From CAIXSC01 sp046349915 (GTDB lineage: Bacteria; Planctomycetota; Planctomycetia; Pirellulales; Pirellulaceae): a stretch of 64,000 bases of DNA. Position numbers and translations under genes: made by a program. The number at the start of each line of letters is the position of its first letter. The first letter of the stretch is position 1. This document shows, one piece after another, positions 1 through 7,262 of the stretch. The notes under the pieces are model-generated. The model was not told where the DNA came from. It made no database searches and saw only the letters and a list, made by a program, of their open reading frames with translations. The stretch is from the NCBI GenBank assembly GCA_046349915.1, contig JAXMBL010000004.1, positions 124,001 through 188,000 on the forward strand. The letters run 5' to 3'.

Positions 1-2
1 TT

Positions 3-923
3 TCTGGCGGGACAAGGTCGTCGGCGTGGGGGGCTGAACCCAAAACCGACTCGCTTCCCATGCAGTTGTACAAGAGCTTGACTCCCGAACAGCGACAAAA
101 GGTCTGTTTGCCAGCCGATCATGCTCGCCGGAAGTACGTCAGCAACTGGTGGTATATCCATCCCGAGCATCGGATTCCCTCGACGTTCGATGCCGAGCAG
201 CAGGAGTTGATCAAGAAGATCTTTGATTCGCTGCACAGCGCCGACCATCAAGCGGCGATCCAAGAACAAGTGCTGTTGGATCAATATGGCGAGGCTAAGA
301 ACGCGCCGGCGGCGGGGTTCTTCGGTACGCTCGACAACGAAGATTTCGAGTTCATATTTACGGGACATCATGTGACGCGTCGCTGCAACGCGCACACGGA
401 CAAGGGGCTAGGCTTCGGAGGCAACCCGATCTTCTACGGACACTATCCACATCCGCTGACCAATATGCGAGCCAACTTCAACGAGGCGAAAGACCACCCC
501 GGCAATCCTTACTGGTACCAAGGCCGTCTATTCAATAAGTTTGTCGCTGGCCTGGATGGAAAGCAGCAACAGCAGGGGTTGGTGAGTCTGGAGCCTCGCA
601 GTGAAAGTGCCGCGACGGTCATCCAGAAGCCCACCGAACCCCGCGGGCTGCATGGCGCCGACTTGACCGCCGACCAAAAGAAGCTGTTTCTGGAAACCGT
701 GCGTGGCATGTTGGCCATGTTCCGGGCCGATGATGTGAATGCGACGGTGGAATCAATCGAGAAACGTAATCTCGTCGACAAGATTCACATCTCGTGGTAT
801 TCCGGCAAGTACGATATTGGCTCGGACAAAGTGTGGGACACTTGGCAAATCGAAGGTCCCGAATTGGTGTGGTACTTCCGCGGCTTCCCACACATTCACT
901 GCTACTTCCATCTGCATAGCTGA
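3..923 (+). CDS. DUF3500 family protein, 5' end outside the window
   Basis: This is the C-terminal part of a DUF3500 (PF12006) protein. The frame is open from the first codon in the window and no stop precedes the first ATG at 60, so the true start lies upstream; the residues before that ATG (AEPKTDSLP) read naturally into the family's usual opening LYKSLTPEQR. The visible part has about 306 residues. Family-like features are the opening helix, the stretch HVTRRCNAHTD near residue 120, and the tryptophan/histidine-rich tail ending VWYFRGFPHIHCYFHL. DUF3500 proteins are common in planctomycetes, often exported, and have no established biochemical function. The gene ends about 140 bp before the next gene on the same strand. 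Family assignment is fairly secure; function is unknown. Confidence 0.8.
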   Translation, partial: SGGTRSSAWGAEPKTDSLPMQLYKSLTPEQRQKVCLPADHARRKYVSNWWYIHPEHRIPSTFDAEQQELIKKIFDSLHSADHQAAIQEQVLLDQYGEAKNAPAAGFFGTLDNEDFEFIFTGHHVTRRCNAHTDKGLGFGGNPIFYGHYPHPLTNMRANFNEAKDHPGNPYWYQGRLFNKFVAGLDGKQQQQGLVSLEPRSESAATVIQKPTEPRGLHGADLTADQKKLFLETVRGMLAMFRADDVNATVESIEKRNLVDKIHISWYSGKYDIGSDKVWDTWQIEGPELVWYFRGFPHIHCYFHLHS

Positions 924-1064
924 TGTCGCTGGTCGCCCGTGGTGCTCGGCGTGGCTCCTGTACTACAATCCGCGGTGAAATTGCCCGCGGACTGCTCATC
1001 GTACGCGCGGCAACGCGTCGCACTTAGCTCGTTTACCCACCTTGATTTTACTCACTCACCTCCC

Positions 1065-3926
1065 ATGAAATTGCGATTTGCTGATTCGACGCTCTCAACT
1101 GGCTGGCACTGGCTACTGGCCGCATGTCTGAGCTTGTTCATCGCTGGCGATGCTTGTGTCGCGTTCGCCGCGAAAGGAATCGACGTTACGGCCGAAGTGG
1201 CGGCGGCGGTCAAAGGCGAGAAGCTGGCGATCCAAGCCGATAACTCAACGTTTGGCGACACGGCGCCCGGTGTTCCGAAGAAGCTGCGAGTCGAATATCG
1301 CGTGGGCAATGAGACGCGAGTGCACGAGGTGCAGGAAGGGGGGCGAGTCGAGATCGCGGCGCCTGCCGGAACGAAGCTGATGATCATCAAGGCCACCTAT
1401 GGGCCCGCGGATGGTTCGAAACCCGTGACACTCGAGAATCCTGAGGACGCACTTGATGTGCTTCCTGGCTTCAAGATCGAGTTGGTCTATCGAGCCGATG
1501 CGCAAAGCAACGGCTCCTGGATCAGCATGGCGCGAGATCGTCAGGGGCGGCTCTTGTTGGGAGGCCAGCGAGGCCAGCCGATCACTCGGCTGACCATCAA
1601 AGACGGTAAGGTGACTAACGAAGAACTTCTCAAGTTGCCCCTGACTGAAGTGATGGGGATGCTGCCGCTCGAGAAGGTGCTCTACGTCAACGGCGCGGGT
1701 AAAGACGGCAAGTATGGCCTTTACCGCTGCGAGGAGCCGGATGCAGACGGTCAGTATGAGAAGGTCGAACTGCTGCGGGAATGGCGGGGAGGCGCGGGCG
1801 AGCACGGGGCTCACGGAATCGCATTAGGCCCCGACAATAAACTGTACGTGGTGTGCGGCAACTTTGTCGACGTCCCGACCGACCTCGCCCCAACGTCGCC
1901 TCATCGCAACTATGGCGATGATCTGGCACTGAAGCGCGCCGAGGATGGCAACGGCTTTGGCGCGGGACGCATGCCGCCCGGCGGCTATATCGCTCGCATG
2001 GACCTCGATGGCAAGAACATCGAATTGTTCTCGGCCGGTCAGCGAAATACGTATGACATTGATTTCAACGCGGATGGCGAGTTGTTCGGTTTCGACAGCG
2101 ACATGGAGTGGGACTGGGGAACTCCTTGGTATCGCCCCATCCATGTGTTTCATGCGGTGCGAGGCGGCGATCAGGGATTTCGCGAGGGAACGGCGAAGTG
2201 GCCCGAGTATTACCCCGATTGCCTGCCTCGAACCGCGACGATCGGCATCGGTTGTCCAACGGGCGTGACTTTCGGGACTGGTGCTAGCTTTCCCGAGAAG
2301 TACCAGAAGGCGTTCTATATCTGCGACTGGACGTATGGCCGACTGATCGCCGTCCATCTACAGCCCAATGGCGCCGGATACACAGGGACGTGGGAGAACT
2401 TTGTCGCCCCTAAGTCGCTCAAAACTGGCAAGGGACGCACGCCGCTCAATTTGACCGACTGTGCCATCGGACCCGAGGGGGCTCTTTACTTCACCATCGG
2501 TGGTCGAGGCACTCAGGCTAGCTTGTTCCGGGTGACGCACACCAAGAGCTCGCCCGCTGATGTGCGGCCCGCGCAGTTGTTGCGAGACCGCGAGGGAGTG
2601 GAAGCTCGTGAGTTGCGACGCAAACTCGAGTCGCTGAACGTACGAGCCGACGCGGCGTCGCTTGAGACGACGTGGCCTCACCTCGGAAGCCCCGACCGCA
2701 ACCTTCGCTATGCGGCTCGCTTGGCCCTCGAACGTAACCCTGTCGACCAATGGCAGGCCAAGGCGCTGGCCGAGAAAGACCCCCAGGCCGCTCTGACCGC
2801 GTTGCTCGCATTGGTGCGAGTTGCTCCTGCCCCTACTCAGCCAGCGATTGTTGATGCGCTCGCCGCCCTGTCGGCCGCTCGTCTGAATGAAGCTCAATTG
2901 TTGGAAAAGCTGCGAGTGATCGAAGTGTCGATCGCGCGGCAAGGAGCGCCGACGGGTGAAACGGCGAAGCGATTGATTGCCGATATTGATGGACTCTATC
3001 CCGCGACCAGCGAGTCATTGAACCGCGAACTGTGTCAGATTCTGTTGGCCGTTGATGCGCCGAAGGCCGTGGAACGTACGATCGGATTGTTGAAGAAAGC
3101 GAAGACGCAGGAAGAGCAGATCACGTACGTCATGGCCTTGCGTCAGATCAAGTCGGGCTGGAATGTTGATCTTCGCCGCACCTATCTGACGTGGTGGAAT
3201 CAAGGACGATCGAATGAACATCCCGCCGAGGCGTTGAAGTGGTTCAAGGATGCGGGTATCAACTTCAACAATGGCGCCAGTTTCGCCAACTTCCTCGCGA
3301 AGGCGCACGAAGAGGCGAAGTTTACGATGTCGCCTGACGAGATCCTGGCGCTGAACGATGTGCTGACCGCCTATACGGCGGCGCAAGTTCGTAAGCCAGC
3401 GCCTCCCTTGTCGACTCGCAAACTGGTTCAAGAATGGACCACGCCCGATCTACAATCTCTACTGCCACAGGTCAGCAAAGGACGCAACTTTGCTCGAGGT
3501 CGAGACGTCTTCTACGAGGCCCAGTGCAGCGCTTGCCATCGTTACGGAGATCAAGGAGGCGCGATTGGACCGGATCTCACCGCTGTATCCACTCGCTTCA
3601 AGCGACAAGACTTGTTGGAGTCGATCACCGAGCCCTCGAAGGTGCTGTCGGAGCAGTACATGAACACCGCGATCGAAACGAAGGGTGGGCAAGTGATCAT
3701 CGGACGAGTCGTCGAAGAGACCCCGCAGAAGGTGGTGGTGCGACCGAATCCGCTTGAAGACAAAACCGTGACCATCGAGAAGTCCGAGATCGAATCACGG
3801 TCGCCGTCGAAGTTGTCGCCCATGCCCGTGGGGTTGCTGAATACGTTCAGTAAGGAAGACTTCCTGGACTTGCTGGCCTACATGGAGTCGCTCGGTGATT
3901 CCCGCCACCCGAACTTCAGCCGCTGA
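1065..3926 (+). CDS. Secreted PVC-type heme-binding protein: beta-propeller, HEAT-like region and c-type cytochrome
   Basis: A 953-residue exported protein. I start it at the ATG at 1065 because a clear signal peptide follows (WHWLLAACLSLFIAGDACVA); the frame is open further upstream, but that part is not signal-like. After a short beta-rich N-terminal domain, residues of about 120-490 form a six-bladed glucose/sorbosone-dehydrogenase-like propeller (for example LDVLPGFKIELVYRA, ALYFTIGGRG). A helical HEAT-like region follows to about 800. The C-terminal roughly 140 residues are a c-type cytochrome with CSACH at residues 821-825 and a distal segment of the kind found in the planctomycete heme-binding domain TIGR02603. 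Members are thought to oxidise or bind carbohydrates outside the cytoplasmic membrane, but substrates are unproven. It stands alone, and a GTAG-headed palindrome begins directly after its stop. Confidence 0.88.
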   Translation: MKLRFADSTLSTGWHWLLAACLSLFIAGDACVAFAAKGIDVTAEVAAAVKGEKLAIQADNSTFGDTAPGVPKKLRVEYRVGNETRVHEVQEGGRVEIAAPAGTKLMIIKATYGPADGSKPVTLENPEDALDVLPGFKIELVYRADAQSNGSWISMARDRQGRLLLGGQRGQPITRLTIKDGKVTNEELLKLPLTEVMGMLPLEKVLYVNGAGKDGKYGLYRCEEPDADGQYEKVELLREWRGGAGEHGAHGIALGPDNKLYVVCGNFVDVPTDLAPTSPHRNYGDDLALKRAEDGNGFGAGRMPPGGYIARMDLDGKNIELFSAGQRNTYDIDFNADGELFGFDSDMEWDWGTPWYRPIHVFHAVRGGDQGFREGTAKWPEYYPDCLPRTATIGIGCPTGVTFGTGASFPEKYQKAFYICDWTYGRLIAVHLQPNGAGYTGTWENFVAPKSLKTGKGRTPLNLTDCAIGPEGALYFTIGGRGTQASLFRVTHTKSSPADVRPAQLLRDREGVEARELRRKLESLNVRADAASLETTWPHLGSPDRNLRYAARLALERNPVDQWQAKALAEKDPQAALTALLALVRVAPAPTQPAIVDALAALSAARLNEAQLLEKLRVIEVSIARQGAPTGETAKRLIADIDGLYPATSESLNRELCQILLAVDAPKAVERTIGLLKKAKTQEEQITYVMALRQIKSGWNVDLRRTYLTWWNQGRSNEHPAEALKWFKDAGINFNNGASFANFLAKAHEEAKFTMSPDEILALNDVLTAYTAAQVRKPAPPLSTRKLVQEWTTPDLQSLLPQVSKGRNFARGRDVFYEAQCSACHRYGDQGGAIGPDLTAVSTRFKRQDLLESITEPSKVLSEQYMNTAIETKGGQVIIGRVVEETPQKVVVRPNPLEDKTVTIEKSEIESRSPSKLSPMPVGLLNTFSKEDFLDLLAYMESLGDSRHPNFSR

Positions 3927-3960
3927 AGTAGCCATCTCGCTTCGCGAGATGATCAGCCGC
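3927..3960 (+). repeat. GTAG-headed REP-like palindrome
   Basis: Immediately after the preceding stop codon lies AGTAGCC followed by a perfect hairpin of ATCTCGC and GCGAGAT around a TTC loop (3934-3950), then GATCAGCC. The same architecture, with a different stem, is seen at 61074 and 62124. A GTAG head followed by a palindrome is the layout of bacterial REP sequences. It could also serve as the transcription terminator of the preceding gene, although no T-tract follows. Confidence 0.5.
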
Positions 3961-4091
3961 ACAGCGTACACGTAATGCGTACAGTGTTGGCCACGGAATT
4001 ACACGGAAATTCACGGAATACCATAGAAGCACAAGTGGTGCGAGTCGTACCACTTGGTGCTCGGCTGTGAAGCATTCGCTGAACGCTGACC

Positions 4092-4349
4092 TTACGAGTC
4101 TTGCGATGTGGGTGGCGATTTTGGTTCGCGCGGATCAATACCTTCGGTGATGAATGCTTGGCGGATGGAGTCTGTTCCATAGAGGTCGACGGCGTCCGCC
4201 AAGCTCATGGCTCCTGACTCAACGGCCTTGGCGATCGTTTGTCGCGCGATTTGGTCGTCTAGCTCCGAGTTGCTCAGCAACTCGGCATGGAGTCCCGCAT
4301 CGCAACGGCGTCCCGTAGGATCGTTACAGAAGAACGCTGGTTCGGTCAT
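4092..4349 (-). CDS. Small hypothetical protein, last gene of a three-gene operon
   Basis: An 85-residue protein that I do not recognise. It starts at an ATG that overlaps the TGA of the upstream gene by four bases (ATGA), so the two are almost certainly translationally coupled. The N-terminus has two cysteines (FFCNDPTGRRCDAG). The middle is an amphipathic helix with a repeated Ala/Asp pattern (QTIAKAVESGAMSLADAVDLYG), and the tail is proline-rich and polar. There is no signal peptide or membrane segment, so it is probably cytoplasmic. The tight coupling suggests it acts with the GNAT-like protein before it, for example as a partner or regulator; that is inference only. Confidence 0.6.
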   Translation of the reverse strand: MTEPAFFCNDPTGRRCDAGLHAELLSNSELDDQIARQTIAKAVESGAMSLADAVDLYGTDSIRQAFITEGIDPREPKSPPTSQDS

Positions 4350-5842
4350 TGCTTGCTCCCCTTCTTGTCATGTCCCACGTATTTCTCCAAGCGATCCCAG
4401 CCACTCTGCGCGACATTGTTCGTCGAGTTGGCGGAGGGACGTTCCACTCGCCCGTCCCACGATGTGCCGATCATCAACAGGGCCGACAAAGAAAGTTCGA
4501 CTGGGGCGGCGACGGCTTGGATGACCGTAGCGACGATTTCTTGCGCGACTTTCAGGGCATCTGCTGGTTTGGGTTTGGCCAATGTCCGCAGTTGCTTGAG
4601 GACCTTCACATCGTCCGCTTCGAGGGAGTAGTTCGAAAAGGGAATTTTCTTTTCAGCAATCGCTATCTCTAAGCTCTCCGCCAGAATTTCAATCTGATCA
4701 TCAAAATCCTTCACGGCATCTTCGTAGTCGGCCTTATCTTCGGAGTTAGCGGTCGAAGACTTCCAGCATTTATGTTTCTCGATCAAATAATCCAGGTGAC
4801 CACCGCCGGCAAAGCGGCCAATGGGGATACGGACCTTCCCTCCAGGTATTTGCACCTTCACGAGTGAATTGGACAAGAGAGTGAAGGTTGTTTGCGGATC
4901 GCCACTTAAAGAGGCAAGCTTAGTCAGTTGATCGGTCAAGGACGGATTCCATGCGATGTCCCTTTCCACCCCATCGTAAGTGAATGTTTTGCTCGCCAAG
5001 ATTTTCTGAATGTTGTCTTGGAGCGTCACGACTGCCTTGTCTGGATCTTTGGGGACAAAGCCGTAGCGAGCCCAGGCGTAGCCGCCGATATCGAGATTCG
5101 CAAGCAGCGTAATCTCCTTGACCTTGATCTCTTGCTCGGCGAACTCCAAGAGGCCATTCATCAATTGCTTGACGATCCCTCCTTGTTGGATTTCGTAACC
5201 GATGCGGGCCAAGTCGACATGCAGCTCGGACCCACCCTTCTCTAACAGAAACTTGAACATCACCTCGTCGGGTGCGTCCTCTTTACATTCCAGGTTAAAC
5301 GTCACGCCATCATGGTCCGCAGTGATCTTGATCTCCAGTTCGGAGAGATACGCGGCGGGAAAGTTGCGAGTTATGAGTTGGACGATTTGGTCGGACGATT
5401 GTGAGACATGCTTCTTGAGGCGCCGTTCACCCTTGATCTTCACCTTCTTGGGAGCAGTGATTTGGGACGATGAGCTGGACGAGGTATCCGCAGGAACGTT
5501 GGCCAGCAGATCAGGTGGAGAGGTCGACAAAGTGAGCCTCTGTGGCGCAGATGTATCGGTGGGCGGTGCGGAACTTGAATTGTGCAGGGGAGGATTCGGA
5601 CCAGTTGTTGTTGGTCCTCTGTCGGTCGAGTTCGTTGCGGGCGGACCATAAACCGCGACCACTTCGGGGATCGCCGCCAGCCGATTTCGCAGCGTGTCGG
5701 CCGCATTGTTTGCTGGCGCGCCGCTCGAGGACGGACTAGTGGACGAGGAGCTTGAAGGGGAGGAGTCGCTGAATCCAGTGCTCATGCTTGCACGCGGTGA
5801 AGAGTGACGTTTTCGAGGGAACCTGAGAATACTGAATTCCAC
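4346..5842 (-). CDS. GNAT-like domain protein with long Ser/Pro-rich N-terminus, function unknown
   Basis: Up to 498 residues. The start is uncertain: a GTG at 5842 lies two bases after the upstream stop, and an ATG at 5785 would remove 19 residues; neither has a strong ribosome-binding site. Residues of about 20-130 are low-complexity, rich in Ser, Pro and Thr. Residues of about 195-265 resemble a GNAT fold: a strand (ELHVDLARIG), a helix entry like motif A (QQGGIVKQLMNGLLEFAEQ) and a motif-B-like strand/turn (ITLLANLDIGGYAWARYGFV). The acetyl-CoA loop is degenerate, lacking the usual R/QxxGxG. The C-terminal 230 residues are helical and unrecognised. It is preceded by a secreted esterase-like gene and followed by a 4-bp-overlapping small gene. 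The GNAT reading is from motif spacing only and could be wrong. Confidence 0.6.
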   Translation of the reverse strand: MEFSILRFPRKRHSSPRASMSTGFSDSSPSSSSSTSPSSSGAPANNAADTLRNRLAAIPEVVAVYGPPATNSTDRGPTTTGPNPPLHNSSSAPPTDTSAPQRLTLSTSPPDLLANVPADTSSSSSSQITAPKKVKIKGERRLKKHVSQSSDQIVQLITRNFPAAYLSELEIKITADHDGVTFNLECKEDAPDEVMFKFLLEKGGSELHVDLARIGYEIQQGGIVKQLMNGLLEFAEQEIKVKEITLLANLDIGGYAWARYGFVPKDPDKAVVTLQDNIQKILASKTFTYDGVERDIAWNPSLTDQLTKLASLSGDPQTTFTLLSNSLVKVQIPGGKVRIPIGRFAGGGHLDYLIEKHKCWKSSTANSEDKADYEDAVKDFDDQIEILAESLEIAIAEKKIPFSNYSLEADDVKVLKQLRTLAKPKPADALKVAQEIVATVIQAVAAPVELSLSALLMIGTSWDGRVERPSANSTNNVAQSGWDRLEKYVGHDKKGSKQ

Positions 5843-5844
5843 GC

Positions 5845-7116
5845 TTACTTATCGGGGTCGGCCAAGACTTCTTCAAGTTCCTTCAGTCGTCGTCGACCCT
5901 CGGCGACAGCAGCTTCGTTTTGCCCATCGCTGATCACCAACCTCCACAGCTCAGCCGCGGCTCGAGCCATATCAGGTCGTTGACGTTGGTACTGAGGCGG
6001 CAATGGACCCATCGCATAGGCCGTTAGGCACTTGGCGCGAGCGACCAGGAATCGCCGCTGTTCGGCAATATCCTCTTCTTCCCAAGTACGGTCATCTCCC
6101 CGTTCGTATTCAAGCAGAATGGATTGAGCTTTCTGCGCCGTCTTCAAGTCGGGCCAGCGCTCCAGCACTCCCTTGACTTGCATTAATCCAGAATAGCGAG
6201 TCGCGGGTTTCTTCAGACGCAGTTCGCCTTCGGCGAGCAGGCGCTGAGCCGATTCTTCGCGAGTCGGTGCGTCTTGAGATCCGAGGCGGCTCGCGGGAAA
6301 CTGATCCGCGAGCTGACGGCGTTGAGGCAGAGCTTGCTCGAGCCATTCTATTGCTTCCTTCACATCGGGCGTATTCGGTATGGCGTGGCCGGTGCGCGGC
6401 GCCACCCACACTTTGCTTCTTACCCCCACTTCCGCCAGCATGGGCCCTCGAAACCTCTCCACTTCTCCTCGATTAAAGTCCGACTCGCCCGTCAAGTGCG
6501 CGACACTCAATCGCGCGCGCACTCGTTGCCTCAGCCAAGGCTCTTCGCGCAAGTCGCCCGCCGCACAAACCGGAATGACGCCGCCAAAGTACTCAGGCAG
6601 AGAGAAGCCGATCGCACACGCGATTCTTCCCCCTCCCGAGAAACCACCGATATAGGTTCGATCGGGGTCGATCGGAAAATCGCGACGCAGTTGGTCCAGG
6701 ACGTCGAGTACAGTACGAATGCGCTGACGAGTATCGACGCTATTTCCCGCCGAGTGTGGCGAGGCAAAGATCAGCCGGTGACTATCGCAAATGGATCGAA
6801 ACGCAGCCAGCCCCGCGGCGCGGTCGGATGGTGAGATAAACAAGATCAGTCCGGGCGAATCGTTCGGCTTGAGCGACTGCGGGACATAGCGTTCATAAGA
6901 CTGAGCCGTCGAATCGTAATCTGTGAGCCAGTTGGCGGGTGGAGCGGCGGGGCTTTGGTTGGACACCGCAAACACCCAATCGATGCGAGTGGGCGCCTTG
7001 ACCTTAACGTCAGGTTGGTGACCAGCGATCTCGGCCGACACGGTCGGCGCCCCGAGCATCGTCGCCAACAGCATGAGGGAGGCGAGTGGATAGATGCAAT
7101 TCAAAGCACGATTCAT
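5845..7116 (-). CDS. Secreted alpha/beta-hydrolase, esterase/PHB-depolymerase-like
   Basis: A 423-residue exported protein, with a signal peptide in the first 28 residues (LASLMLLATMLGAPTVSA). The core looks like an alpha/beta hydrolase of the feruloyl-esterase/PHB-depolymerase type: a nucleophile elbow GGFSGGGR with Ser160, a plausible acidic residue Asp213 (GESDF) and a catalytic His244 (RTGHAIPNT). The C-terminal 160 residues are helical with TPR-like spacing and may be a binding domain. It would hydrolyse an ester or peptide outside the cytoplasmic membrane; the substrate is unknown. It is the first gene of a minus-strand operon with the GNAT-like and small genes, and is divergent from the kinase at 7263 across 146 bp. 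Confidence 0.72.
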   Translation of the reverse strand: MNRALNCIYPLASLMLLATMLGAPTVSAEIAGHQPDVKVKAPTRIDWVFAVSNQSPAAPPANWLTDYDSTAQSYERYVPQSLKPNDSPGLILFISPSDRAAGLAAFRSICDSHRLIFASPHSAGNSVDTRQRIRTVLDVLDQLRRDFPIDPDRTYIGGFSGGGRIACAIGFSLPEYFGGVIPVCAAGDLREEPWLRQRVRARLSVAHLTGESDFNRGEVERFRGPMLAEVGVRSKVWVAPRTGHAIPNTPDVKEAIEWLEQALPQRRQLADQFPASRLGSQDAPTREESAQRLLAEGELRLKKPATRYSGLMQVKGVLERWPDLKTAQKAQSILLEYERGDDRTWEEEDIAEQRRFLVARAKCLTAYAMGPLPPQYQRQRPDMARAAAELWRLVISDGQNEAAVAEGRRRLKELEEVLADPDK

Positions 7117-7262
7117 GAGGAGATCAGCCCGAGAAGTGTGCGAAGTGAACAGCGGAACTTTGCGGCCGTCATTATGCGCTCCGCCGATGCAAGTGACACT
7201 TGCCTCGCCGAGGCGACTGAACCATAATCGCGAGTCCCAAGTGGCCCCACACGGAGTGATGT

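Noticed and set aside
3985..4022. Tandem ACGGAA-type repeats behind the first cytochrome gene
   Set aside because: Only three imperfect short units; too little to call a repeat family or a regulatory site.
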